Position numbers and translations under genes: made by a program. A stretch of 64,000 nt of DNA from Companilactobacillus zhongbaensis (GTDB taxonomy: Bacteria > Bacillota > Bacilli > Lactobacillales > Lactobacillaceae): assembly GCF_003946515.1 (NCBI RefSeq), contig NZ_RHOM01000003.1:62001-126000 (forward strand). The letters are read 5' to 3'. Under the pieces are notes generated by a model. It was not told where the DNA came from and ran no database searches. It was given only the letters and a program-made list of their open reading frames with translations. Of this stretch, positions 1 to 8,129 are shown one piece after another. The stretch's first letter is position 1; each line of letters begins with the position of its first letter.

Positions 1-446
1 TCAAGCGATGCTTGATAGTCAAACTCATCACCCTTAAAAATCATTACGTCTTTAGGGTCAACAAATTTAAAGTTCAAATATGCAGCCATTAATTTACCTG
101 TTAAAAATTCACCACGAGATACTAAGTAGTCGTGTGAACAATTATTGAGGTTAGCTTTGATCAAAGCTAAGTCAGCTTCGATATTTACATCTAGTTTCAA
201 ATCATTTCTGATTTTTAGAATCCGATCACTCACGTGATCGAACAATCGTTGGAAGTCTGTACCCGCTTTGAGCGCTTTTTCCAATTCGATCAACATGTCT
301 GTTACCTTAACTGGTTCTGCGGCACTTTTACCAGCAGCACTTACGACAACGACTTGACGTTCTGAATCACTTTCGATGATATTTTTTACTTTTCTAAATT
401 GATTGGCATCGGCCACAGAGCTACCGCCAAATTTTGCTACTTTCAT
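1..446 (-). CDS. Aspartate kinase, N-terminal part (cut by window edge)
   Basis: The reading frame opens with MKVAKFGGSSVADANQFRKV, the classic KFGGSS nucleotide-binding start of aspartate kinases, which phosphorylate L-aspartate as the first step toward threonine, methionine and lysine. About 148 residues are visible; the catalytic remainder and any ACT regulatory domains lie beyond position 1. The ATG (444-446) shares bases with the stop codon of the upstream homoserine dehydrogenase gene (TAATG), so the two are translationally coupled in one minus-strand operon. It could be called lysC or thrA; the missing C-terminus prevents a finer assignment of its feedback class. Confidence 0.9.
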   Translation of the reverse strand, partial: MKVAKFGGSSVADANQFRKVKNIIESDSERQVVVVSAAGKSAAEPVKVTDMLIELEKALKAGTDFQRLFDHVSDRILKIRNDLKLDVNIEADLALIKANLNNCSHDYLVSRGEFLTGKLMAAYLNFKFVDPKDVMIFKGDEFDYQASL

Positions 447-1654
447 TATGCGACGGCCTCCTGTTTTGAGATTTTGTTGTTAGCAAGTTTGCTGTTACTG
501 GGTAAACTTACCATGAATGCTGATTCGTCGACTTTGAGAATTGAGTCCATGATCTCATGCATCTTTCCTACAGGGATCTTGTGGACGATAATGTAATTGC
601 CGTTTTGTGCAGGTGCGTAATCTTTAAATAACGAAGCGATATTGGCATCTGATCTTACTAAATAATCGGCACTAGTTAATTCTGGATTGTATTCCATTTT
701 GTTTTCAAAATTGCGTTTAAGATGATCTTTTGCTTCTTTGATATCCAACAAGTCTTGGACGACTGCATTAGCTGTTGGGAACATTCCAGCTCCTTGGCCA
801 AAGAAGTCGAGTTTGCCGATTGTATCTCCGTTCAATGAGATCAAGTTGTAATTGTCGGGTGTGTTAGCTTCCAATGTGTGTTTCACAAATAGTGTTGGTT
901 CCACTACGTAATCAAATTGGTTGCCTTTTTGATGTGTCCGTCCGATCAATTTAACGGAGAAACCATTTTTATCAAAAAATTCTACATCCTTAGCTGTGAT
1001 GTTTCTGATACCAAATACTGGTAAGTTTTTACGATCTTGAATGTTGATGTTGTAAGCAATGTCAGCACTGATGCAAAGCTTATTAGCTACATCAATACCG
1101 TCGATATCAGCACTAGGATCAGCTTCGGCATATCCCAAGTCTTGAGCTTTTTGCAAAACTTTTTCAAAAGACTCGCCATTTTTACTCATTTGGTCCAAAA
1201 TGAAGTTACTTGTTCCATTAAAGATCCCGGAAATAGAATTGACGCTGTCGATCCGAAGAGCTTTTTCAAGTCCTTGGATCCAAGGGATACCTCCACCAAC
1301 GGAAGCTTCGAAGTAAAACTTAACGTTATTTTCCCTTGCAGCGTCTGTGAATTCTTTCAAGTATAGAGCGATCACCGCTTTGTTTGCTGTGATGACATGT
1401 TTGCCTTGCTTTAATGCTTTCAAAATAAATTCATGGGCCGGTTCAATACCACCGAGTGCTTCTACTACTACGTCTGTTTGTTTATCTTCCAAAATCTCGT
1501 TAATGTCATCTGTCATTTCTGGCAAAATACGTTTTTTGTTTTTTCTAATGAAAATGTGACTAACAGAGAGGTTTTGGGTTTGAACATTCGCCTTCTTTAC
1601 TATTTCATATACGCCTTTTCCAACTGTACCAAATCCTAATATTGCGATTTTCAT
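446..1654 (-). CDS. hom: Homoserine dehydrogenase
   Basis: This 402-residue protein reduces aspartate semialdehyde to homoserine with NAD(P)H. The N-terminus carries the Rossmann motif GFGTVGKG (residues 7-14); the middle holds the family signature around GIFNGTSNFIL and the following DLGYAEADPSADIDG segment; the last ~90 residues have the look of a C-terminal ACT-type regulatory domain (NYIIVHKIPVGKMHEIMDSI). It overlaps the aspartate kinase start by one base and is divergent from thrC across 108 bp, so the two transcription units of threonine synthesis share one control region. The GGAGG upstream of the ATG is strong. Confidence 0.95.
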   Translation of the reverse strand: MKIAILGFGTVGKGVYEIVKKANVQTQNLSVSHIFIRKNKKRILPEMTDDINEILEDKQTDVVVEALGGIEPAHEFILKALKQGKHVITANKAVIALYLKEFTDAARENNVKFYFEASVGGGIPWIQGLEKALRIDSVNSISGIFNGTSNFILDQMSKNGESFEKVLQKAQDLGYAEADPSADIDGIDVANKLCISADIAYNINIQDRKNLPVFGIRNITAKDVEFFDKNGFSVKLIGRTHQKGNQFDYVVEPTLFVKHTLEANTPDNYNLISLNGDTIGKLDFFGQGAGMFPTANAVVQDLLDIKEAKDHLKRNFENKMEYNPELTSADYLVRSDANIASLFKDYAPAQNGNYIIVHKIPVGKMHEIMDSILKVDESAFMVSLPSNSKLANNKISKQEAVA

Positions 1655-1680
1655 AGGTTTAACCTCCTGTTATTTATTTA

Positions 1681-1735
1681 GTGTTCACTATTCATAAACA
1701 CTTGTTTTTGAATTAAAAACAGGTTACCATATAGA
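1681..1735 (+). promoter_or_regulatory. Promoter of thrC operon and nearby imperfect dyad
   Basis: A -35 like TTGAAT (1708-1713) and a -10 TATAGA (1730-1735) are 16 bp apart, followed by an SD AAGGAG (1747-1752) before the thrC ATG. Just upstream, 1681-1701 is an imperfect dyad (GTGTT...AACAC ends) between the two divergent operons, which could be an operator. The promoter call is direct motif reading; the operator role is a guess. Confidence 0.5.
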
Positions 1736-1762
1736 CATTCGAAATGCAAGGAGTTATAAACC

Positions 1763-3253
1763 ATGAATAAAAACTACATAAGTACAAGAGATAAAAATAT
1801 ACAAATATCGGCAAAAAATGCTATCAAAAAAGGTTTCGCTGATGACGGTGGATTGTTCGTTTATCCCGAACTATCACAGTTAAAAGTTGACCTGAGTTCA
1901 CTAAAAGATCTCAGCTATCAACAAATTGCTGCCATCGTTTTAGAGAAACTACTCCCCGACTTCTCCAAAGAAGAAATCGAAGATAGTATCAACAATGCTT
2001 ATAATAGTAGTTTTGACACCACCGATATAACTCCCGTAGTTGATGTTGACAATTTCCACGTTTTGGAACTGTTCCACGGACCAACTAGTGCTTTTAAAGA
2101 TGTTGGCTTGCAAATGTTACCTCAACTAATGAAACACGTCTTAGATGACGACAGTAAAGTCATGATCTTGACAGCAACTAGTGGTGACACTGGAAAAGCT
2201 GCTTTGGAAGGCTTCAAAAATCTCGAGCACATGGGTATCACTGTTTTTTACCCCCACAACGGAGTCAGCAAGATCCAGCAACTTCAAATGGAGACTACTA
2301 ATGGTAGTAACACAGAGATCACTGCCATCCGCGGAAACTTTGACGATGCTCAAAGCAACGTTAAGAAGATCTTCAATGATAAGGAGCTCGAAAAAGAATT
2401 AGGTCCAAAAGTCAGCTTGTCGAGTGCCAATTCAATCAATATTGGTCGATTGATCCCACAAGTGGTTTACTACTTTGCTTCATATATACAGTTGGTCAAT
2501 AAGAAGTCGATCAAATTAGGTGACAAAGTTAATTTCACTGTCCCTACTGGAAACTTTGGTGACGTCTTAGCTGGATACTATGCTAAGCAAATGGGTTTGC
2601 CTGTTAATAAATTTATCGTCGCAAGTAACGAAAATAACGTCCTAACAAAATTTTTTGAAACAGGCATTTATGACCGTAACATGCCATTTTTCCAAACAGT
2701 CGCACCAAGTATGGACATTCAAATTTCCAGTAACTTCGAAAGACTCCTCTATTATAAGAGCAACGAAAATACTGACTACGTCAAGGATCTGATGAACCAG
2801 CTTGAATCCACTGGTCGCTACCAAGTTTCCGATGAAGTAATGGCTAATATTAAAAAAGATTTCTACTGTGGTTTCAGTACTGATAAAGAAATCGAACAAT
2901 CGATCAAGCAAGTTTATCAAGATGAATATTATTTAATGGATCCACATACTGCTGTTGGTTACAAAGTTATGCGTGATTACGAAAAAACTGGCGATAAGAC
3001 ACCAAATGTTTTGTTGAGTACAGCTAGTCCATACAAATTTGTCAGAGTCGTTGCTCAATCTATCTTAGATGCCGTGCCTAATGACGACTTTGATGTGATG
3101 CAAAAATTGGCTCAAGTCACAGACATTCCGATCCCTGAAAATTTAGCTAACGTTTGGAACTTACCTACCCTCCACCAAGACGTTATCGATAAAGATCAAA
3201 TGAAAGAATACGTAAAGTCGAAAGTTGAGGAAGAGTTTTATGATAAGAATTAA
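1763..3253 (+). CDS. thrC: Threonine synthase
   Basis: A PLP enzyme of 496 residues that converts O-phosphohomoserine to threonine. The segment LFHGPTSAFKDVGLQ contains the expected PLP-binding lysine (FKD), followed by the TATSGDTGKAALEG phosphate-cup region and VPTGNFGDVLAGYYAK. The length fits the longer bacterial/yeast-type ThrC. It opens the plus-strand operon thrC-thrB-ACT behind an AAGGAG ribosome site, and its last 14 bases overlap the start of thrB, which suggests coupled translation. Confidence 0.96.
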   Translation: MNKNYISTRDKNIQISAKNAIKKGFADDGGLFVYPELSQLKVDLSSLKDLSYQQIAAIVLEKLLPDFSKEEIEDSINNAYNSSFDTTDITPVVDVDNFHVLELFHGPTSAFKDVGLQMLPQLMKHVLDDDSKVMILTATSGDTGKAALEGFKNLEHMGITVFYPHNGVSKIQQLQMETTNGSNTEITAIRGNFDDAQSNVKKIFNDKELEKELGPKVSLSSANSINIGRLIPQVVYYFASYIQLVNKKSIKLGDKVNFTVPTGNFGDVLAGYYAKQMGLPVNKFIVASNENNVLTKFFETGIYDRNMPFFQTVAPSMDIQISSNFERLLYYKSNENTDYVKDLMNQLESTGRYQVSDEVMANIKKDFYCGFSTDKEIEQSIKQVYQDEYYLMDPHTAVGYKVMRDYEKTGDKTPNVLLSTASPYKFVRVVAQSILDAVPNDDFDVMQKLAQVTDIPIPENLANVWNLPTLHQDVIDKDQMKEYVKSKVEEEFYDKN

Positions 3254-4121
3254 AGTTCCCGCTACAAGTGCCAATATTGGCGTTGGTTTTGACTGTATGG
3301 GTTTGGCAGTTTCCCTTTACTCATCGGTTGAATTTGAAAAATCTGCTGAAAAATTAGAGATCACTGGTTGTCCGAAAGAATTCAGAAATTCAGACAATTT
3401 AGTCTATCAGGCTTTCGTGAAGGCTTGTCGACACTTAGACAAACCAGTTCCTAACGTGAAGATCAATATCGAAAATAACATCCCCGTTGCCCGAGGACTA
3501 GGCAGTTCGGCTTTTTGCATCGTGGCCGGGCTTCAAGGGGCTAATGCTTGGTTTGATTCACCGATGGATCGTGCCGAGTTGCTTGATTTGGCCACAGAGA
3601 TGGAAGGTCATCCTGACAACGTTTCTCCTGCGATTTACGGAAAGCTGGGTGTTTCTTTCATCGATGAACAAAAAGACGTTCAGACAGTTCATTTTGATGT
3701 TAATGACCAACTAGAATTCGTTACTCTGATTCCCGACTACCAAGTGAGCACGGAAAAAGCTCGGGAGATCTTACCTTCAGAAATGAGCTATCATGAAGCA
3801 ATTTATCAAGTCGGTCATGCAGTCGCCCTTTCTAAAGCGATGGAATTAGGTGACCTCAATTTGATCAGGGAAAGTATCATCGATAAAATGCACGAACCAT
3901 ATCGTTCAAAATTGATCCCTGATTATCAAAAAGCTAAAGATATTTGTCAGCAAGCTAATGGTACAATGTATATTAGCGGCAGCGGCTCCACTATGATGGC
4001 AATCGTCAACAGTAGTGAAGATGCCGAACAAATAGTTGCTAACGCAAAAAAAGACTTCCCAACTTGGGAAGTCAATCATGTAAATGTTGATACTAATGGA
4101 GTAATGAGCGAGGTAATTTAA
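3240..4121 (+). CDS. thrB: Homoserine kinase
   Basis: A GHMP kinase of 293 residues that phosphorylates homoserine. The start was chosen at the ATG at 3240 (MIRIKVPATSANIGVGFD), which matches the family N-terminus; an ORF extended a few codons upstream only reads through the end of thrC. The ATP-binding GHMP motif is PVARGLGSSAFC (around residue 85), and the C-terminal glycine motif is YISGSGSTMMAIV. It overlaps thrC by 14 bp, and the ACT protein follows after one base, so all three should be made from one message. Confidence 0.95.
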   Translation: MIRIKVPATSANIGVGFDCMGLAVSLYSSVEFEKSAEKLEITGCPKEFRNSDNLVYQAFVKACRHLDKPVPNVKINIENNIPVARGLGSSAFCIVAGLQGANAWFDSPMDRAELLDLATEMEGHPDNVSPAIYGKLGVSFIDEQKDVQTVHFDVNDQLEFVTLIPDYQVSTEKAREILPSEMSYHEAIYQVGHAVALSKAMELGDLNLIRESIIDKMHEPYRSKLIPDYQKAKDICQQANGTMYISGSGSTMMAIVNSSEDAEQIVANAKKDFPTWEVNHVNVDTNGVMSEVI

Positions 4122-4122
4122 A

Positions 4123-4557
4123 GTGGAGAAATACTACATTGTTGACGGTTCGATCTTGCCCGAATCTTTTGATAAGGTGATCAGAGCTCGTAAGTTGATC
4201 GAAAGTGGAAAAACTCATCAAGTTAGTGATGCTGTTAAGCAGGTTGGGATCAGTCGAGGTACTTATTACAAGTACAAGGATCTGGTTTTCTTACCTGATG
4301 AGAATCGTACGACTCGAAAAGCTTTGGTTTCGATGATGCTTGAACATGAGCAAGGTTTGCTGTCGAAGGTTTTGGTGATTTTGTCGGATGCCAATGCTAG
4401 TGTTTTAACTATTAATCAAAATATTCCTATTCATGATTTGGCTAGTGTGGTTTTATCGTTTGATATTAGTAATTTGTCTGGTACTATTGATGATCTGCTT
4501 GGGCAGTTGAAGGATTTTGATGGGATCAGTAATGTGCAGTTGATATCGATAGAGTAG
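4123..4557 (+). CDS. ACT domain protein (PheB/UPF0735 type)
   Basis: A 144-residue protein with a GTG start directly after thrB. The first half (SDAVKQVGISRGTYYKYKDLVF, approximately residues 30-55) looks like a small helix-turn-helix or helical segment, and the second half (residues ~70-144) is an ACT domain, the fold that binds amino acids. This matches the PheB/UPF0735 family, often found at the end of hom/thr operons in Firmicutes. An amino-acid-sensing regulatory role in threonine supply is inferred from position; no activity is established by the sequence. Confidence 0.88.
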   Translation: MEKYYIVDGSILPESFDKVIRARKLIESGKTHQVSDAVKQVGISRGTYYKYKDLVFLPDENRTTRKALVSMMLEHEQGLLSKVLVILSDANASVLTINQNIPIHDLASVVLSFDISNLSGTIDDLLGQLKDFDGISNVQLISIE

Positions 4558-4563
4558 CTTTAA

Positions 4564-4597
4564 GTCTGTTTCCTTTTTTGGGAACAGGCTTTTTTTC
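4564..4597 (+). terminator. Intrinsic terminator of the threonine operon
   Basis: A 10-bp stem with wobble pairs (GTCTGTTTCC pairs with GGGAACAGGC) around a T-rich loop, followed by a run of T to 4596. It lies just behind the ACT gene. Repeat copy A begins in its T-tract. Confidence 0.85.
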
Positions 4598-5080
4598 TTG
4601 AGGTGAGAGAGTTTTTGGCAGACGAGAAGCGTTTTGCTTGGGTGGAGTTTTGATGTTTGTTTGGTGGATTGGGATAGTGGTGGTAGTTTGGTGAGGTGGT
4701 TCACTGCCGGCTCCGGGGCCCGGGGATACAGCCGCTGGAACGCTGCCGACTCGATTTGAGCTCCTCGAAGAAGTGCACTTCGACGATCTCAAATACGAGT
4801 CTTATTCTAAGCGATAAATCGCTAAGAATAATTTGGCGACTGAGGGCTGTATCCCCAGACCCCTCCGCCTAGATGGAGGTAAGCCAATCCCCCCCCTTTT
4901 TTTATTTTGACCGATTTTTTTTAATCAAGTTGGCACTTTTAGCGCGTCCTAGTATTTTCGGTCTATCTCAGTTTCTTCTTTTACTTGTAAGATCAAGTGC
5001 TAGTTCAAGACCTTTTTCTCTCTGCCCTTCGTTCCTTTTTTTGCTCGCGTGCTGGGGCTTCTCCCCCGCACTCTCGCGAT
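4597..5080 (+). repeat. Family-1 structured intergenic repeat, copy A
   Basis: One of six copies in the window. It begins CTTGAGGTGAGAGAG directly at the terminator T-tract, runs through a G/T-rich lead to GGTTCACTGCCG (about 4698-4709), and then folds. The outer stem is 4722-4733 with 4845-4856 (12 perfect pairs). Hairpin 1 spans 4748-4801 (ATTTGAG/CTCAAAT with an inner CGAAG/CTTCG). Hairpin 2 spans 4802-4831 (TTATTCT, an A·A mismatch, then AGCGAT/ATCGCT). It ends in conserved flanks (CCTCCGCCTAGA, GTTGGCACTTTT, GGTCTATCTCAG) and a final GC hairpin at about 5043-5079. No protein frame is shared between copies. Confidence 0.8.
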
Positions 5081-5094
5081 GACCCTTTTTTTTT

Positions 5095-5246
5095 TTACTT
5101 TGGCCAGGCTATGTACATTGCCAATAGTACTCCGAAGGCTCCTACTATGTAGCAGGTTTTTGATAGTAGTTGTTTTTTAGGTGGGTTCCTGTTACTAGGA
5201 ATACTATTCCTACTATGAAGGCTACTACCATGAAGACGAATTCCAT
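5095..5246 (-). pseudogene. Small membrane protein ORF with a 1-nt frameshift
   Basis: On the minus strand an ATG at 5246, with AGGAG 12 bases upstream, opens MEFVFMVVAFIVGIVFLVTG and continues to a short basic loop. It then stops because the run of A (read on the minus strand) has five bases. One more A would restore the frame to CYIVGAFGVLLAMYIAWPK and a stop at 5095, giving a 50-residue protein with two membrane segments. I see this by direct translation in two frames. It may be a real frameshift, a phase-variable tract or a sequencing homopolymer error. The function is unknown. Confidence 0.6.
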
Positions 5247-5407
5247 CAATATTTATTGCTCCTGACTTGGTTGGGATTTTTTGTATTTATTTTATGTGTT
5301 TAAGATTGTTCAATGATTGTTTATTGTTCTTACTTTTATTACTTGGGTTACTATTTTTTTATTGAGTTATGCCAGATGTTGCCCGCTTTGTTGCGGAGAC
5401 GAGCTGC

Positions 5408-5506
5408 GGGGCACAGCGGCCTCCGGTTAACACAGGTGGTCGCGGCGCTGCCTCGCAGCACCTCTGTGCGACCACCCGCGTTAATCCTCAGCAACTGAAC
5501 GTGCCC
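5408..5506 (-). repeat. Family-2 structured repeat, copy G
   Basis: A long double hairpin: outer arms GGGGCAC (5408-5414) and GTGCCCC (5500-5506), inner arms GTGGTCGC (5436-5443) and GCGACCAC (5468-5475), with a GC-rich inner loop that also pairs. Read on the minus strand, the arms are joined by GCTGAGGATTAAC and GTTAACCGGAGGCCGCT, the same linkers seen in the copy at 19254-19353 although the stem sequences differ. It sits upstream of the antiporter gene. The remaining DNA from 5247 to 5636 shows no gene. Confidence 0.75.
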
Positions 5507-5636
5507 CTTCGCTCTCTTGTTTATACCCTATCTGAAAAGTATGACGATTGTTTGAATTTGCTATGTTCTTTCTTAGGGTTTTCTTATTTCCTTAACTGTA
5601 ATAGACTTTAGGTGTTACTCATTGAGGAGAGATATT

Positions 5637-6812
5637 ATGGCTAAATTTTCATTATTGATTACGCTTTTTGCCGCGCTGGCTACTCCTTTGATTTTGGCTC
5701 GTTTTCGAATTACTCGAGTGCCTGGTGCGGTTTCTGAAATTATCATGGGGATCATTATTGGTAAGACTGGTTTGAATTTGGTTCAGCCTGATATGACTTT
5801 GCGTTATTTGGCTAACCTAGGTGTTATTATGTTGATTTTCCTTGGTGGTATGGAGATTAATTTTTCTTTACTTGAACCGGCTAAGAACAAGGCTAAAGCT
5901 AAGGCTAAGGAGAGTTCTCCTTTGGGGATCGCTTCGCTTGGTTTTTTTAGTATTTTGATTCTTTCTTTGGCTCTTAGTGGAATTTTGTATACAACCGGCA
6001 TTTTTAATAACTTTATCCTAGCAACGATTTTGTTCTGTACTATTGCTATGGGTGTACTGATTTCTTTGTTGAAAGAAACTGGTTTGCTTGATAAAGAGTA
6101 TGGTCAGACTATTTTGCTTACGGCTGTTTTAGGTGAATTTATTCCGTTAGTTGCTTTGACTATTTATTCGGCGGTCAAGCAGAAGAGTTATATTTCCGCT
6201 TTCGGTTTGCCGGTTATTTTCTTGATTGCAATCTTTTTGCTTCGGCGATTTAAACCGGTCTTTGGTTTCTTTGAACAGATCGATAAGACTACCACACAGT
6301 TAGATATCCGCTTGGCATTTTTCTTGATATTTGCCCTGGTTACTTTTGCCGAACAAATCGGTGCCGAAAGTATCTTGGGTGCTTTCTTAGCTGGAGCGGT
6401 TATGAAGTTGCTTCAGCCTAAGGAAGATACGATGGATAAGTTGAGTTCGATGGGATACGGATTTTTCATCCCGATTTTCTTCATTGTTACTGGAGTTAAT
6501 CTCGATCTTCGTTCCCTCTTTGCTAATCCGAAAGCTTTGATCCTGATTCCGGTATTCTTGATAGCTTTCGTTATTTCAAAAGCCATCGTTTACTTGGTCT
6601 TCAGACACCGTTTTGGCCATCGTTTGGCTTTAGCTGCCGCTGTTTTAACTGCGACAACTATCACCTTGGTCCTTCCTATTTTGGAAGTCGGCAAGAGTTT
6701 GGAACTGATCACAGAGACTCAAGCTGGTGCCATTACTTTAGCGGCCATTATTACATGTCTAGTTTGTCCAACTTTATTTAACAAAATTATTGATAGTAAA
6801 CGTGCTTCTTAA
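5637..6812 (+). CDS. Cation:proton antiporter (CPA2/Kef-NapA type)
   Basis: A 391-residue integral membrane protein with about 11-12 hydrophobic segments. The start MAKFSLLITLFAALATPLIL was chosen because GAGGAG lies seven bases before this ATG; an upstream TTG in frame would overlap that site. Features such as PGAVSEIIMGIIIGKTGL near the N-terminus and the GAFLAGAVMKLL region fit Na+/H+ or K+/H+ exchangers of the CPA2 family, which move monovalent cations against protons across the cytoplasmic membrane. No cytoplasmic TrkA domain is attached. It is a single-gene unit with its own terminator. Confidence 0.88.
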   Translation: MAKFSLLITLFAALATPLILARFRITRVPGAVSEIIMGIIIGKTGLNLVQPDMTLRYLANLGVIMLIFLGGMEINFSLLEPAKNKAKAKAKESSPLGIASLGFFSILILSLALSGILYTTGIFNNFILATILFCTIAMGVLISLLKETGLLDKEYGQTILLTAVLGEFIPLVALTIYSAVKQKSYISAFGLPVIFLIAIFLLRRFKPVFGFFEQIDKTTTQLDIRLAFFLIFALVTFAEQIGAESILGAFLAGAVMKLLQPKEDTMDKLSSMGYGFFIPIFFIVTGVNLDLRSLFANPKALILIPVFLIAFVISKAIVYLVFRHRFGHRLALAAAVLTATTITLVLPILEVGKSLELITETQAGAITLAAIITCLVCPTLFNKIIDSKRAS

Positions 6813-6824
6813 AAAAAATATTTG

Positions 6825-6854
6825 GATGGCGAAAAAATTTCGTCATCTTTTTTT
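6825..6854 (+). terminator. Intrinsic terminator behind the antiporter gene
   Basis: GATGGCGAAA pairs with TTTCGTCATC (one G-T pair), followed by a T run. Confidence 0.8.
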
Positions 6855-6957
6855 ATTTGATAAATTATAAACAAAATTTTTCCAGATCTGACATGCCATG
6901 ATTCAATGTGCTTGTTATACTGAACCCGAATCAGAAATGTAGCGATAACAACACTTT

Positions 6958-6985
6958 TTGAAAAAATATTTTTTTAAAGTATAAA
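6958..6985 (+). promoter_or_regulatory. Putative promoter of the EamA transporter gene
   Basis: TTGAAA (6958-6963) and TATAAA (6980-6985) are 16 bp apart in an AT-rich region about 95 bp upstream of the start codon. The rest of 6855-7080 holds no gene. Confidence 0.4.
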
Positions 6986-7080
6986 TAATTTGATCCGTGT
7001 TAAAGTTACTGATGTACACTTGATTTATTCAGTCTCAATTTCATTGACGTTAACTACGATTGAGAGTTGGGAGGCTAAGA

Positions 7081-8055
7081 TTGGCCAGCAAAATTTTATC
7101 GGCAAGATCTGCCACTTCACACATTAGGAATTTCGGTATCTTATTATCGATCAGCAGTCAAATTTTATGGGGAACGGCGGGAAACGTCGCGCAATATCTT
7201 TTCAACTCGACACACATGTCAGTCACTTGGATCATCAGTTTTCGGCTGTTGATAGCCGGGATAATTTTATTAGCTTTCACTTGGTTGACGCACGGGACCG
7301 ACTACGTAATGGCTGTTTGGAGACATTTAAAAAGCAGCATCTCCTTACTGACTTTCAGCATCTTAGCAATGCTTGGCATTCAACTGACTTACTTCATGAC
7401 TATCAAATATAGCAATGCTGCGACGGCAACGATTTTACAGTTTACTTCACCGGTTTTGATCATTGCATATGTCGCTTTAAAAAAACGAAAACTACCTTCG
7501 TTGCTGCAATCGATCACCGTCGGATTAGCCGTGATCGGTACCTTCCTCTTGATCACCCAAGGAGACCTCAGTACCTTATACGTTCCTTTAGCAGCAATCA
7601 TTTGGGGCTTTTTACTAGCTTTATCTGACTCACTTTACATTTTGATGCCCATTAAATTGCTGCACGATTATGGCACTCTACCAGTAGTCGCATGGTCATT
7701 TTTCATCGGCGGCATCATTATGAACTTCGTTCAACCAATCTGGGTCGGCGCCCCCAAGATGAGCTGGGATATTTTCTGGATCTTATTCTTCATGGTCGTT
7801 CCAGCCACAGTCTTTGCTTACCTAATGGAATTACAAAGTATCCCGCTACTTCCTCCAGTCACAATTTCATTACTGCAGGCAGCTGAACCAATATCAGCAA
7901 CTCTGATTGCCGTGATTTTCATGGGAGTCAGTTTCAACTGGATCGGCACTTTAGGAATCATCTTGGTCATCGGTACCGTCTTCGTTCAGTCTATCCCATA
8001 CCATAAACGTCCATTAAAGCCACACAAAACAATCGCCAGATCGCAAGGCGCATAA
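7081..8055 (+). CDS. EamA/DMT family transporter
   Basis: A 324-residue protein with ten predicted membrane segments in two repeated EamA halves, typical of drug/metabolite exporters. The start was set at the TTG at 7081 because GGGAGG lies a few bases upstream; a longer frame from 7060 would place that site inside the gene. Family motifs include the ILWGTAGNVAQ segment near the N-terminus and AAEPISATLIAVIFMG near the C-terminus. The substrate cannot be read from sequence. It converges on the GntR regulator gene and shares a bidirectional terminator with it. Confidence 0.85.
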   Translation: MASKILSARSATSHIRNFGILLSISSQILWGTAGNVAQYLFNSTHMSVTWIISFRLLIAGIILLAFTWLTHGTDYVMAVWRHLKSSISLLTFSILAMLGIQLTYFMTIKYSNAATATILQFTSPVLIIAYVALKKRKLPSLLQSITVGLAVIGTFLLITQGDLSTLYVPLAAIIWGFLLALSDSLYILMPIKLLHDYGTLPVVAWSFFIGGIIMNFVQPIWVGAPKMSWDIFWILFFMVVPATVFAYLMELQSIPLLPPVTISLLQAAEPISATLIAVIFMGVSFNWIGTLGIILVIGTVFVQSIPYHKRPLKPHKTIARSQGA

Positions 8056-8104
8056 AAAAAGAGTTTGAGCAGGCCATCATAGTCTGCATCAAGCTCTTTT
8101 TTTT
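8054..8104 (+). terminator. Bidirectional terminator between convergent genes
   Basis: An A-run, the stem AGAGTTTGA-GCAG against CTGC-TCAAGCTCT, then a T-run, between the EamA gene and the GntR gene. Confidence 0.85.
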
Positions 8105-8113
8105 AATATTTTA

Positions 8114-8123
8114 TTGTATACAA
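8114..8123. promoter_or_regulatory. Palindrome TTGTATACAA, putative GntR operator 1
   Basis: A perfect 10-bp palindrome just behind the stop codon of the GntR gene. The core TGTATACA recurs 25 bp before that gene's start (8844-8853). Such a site fits FadR-subfamily operators; binding by this regulator is inference. Confidence 0.4.
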
Positions 8124-8129
8124 CATTCA

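Noticed and set aside
4597-5080. Family-1 element as a group II intron
   Set aside because: Placement behind terminators is reminiscent of group IIC introns, but I see no domain V-like hairpin, no reverse transcriptase frame and no intron ends.
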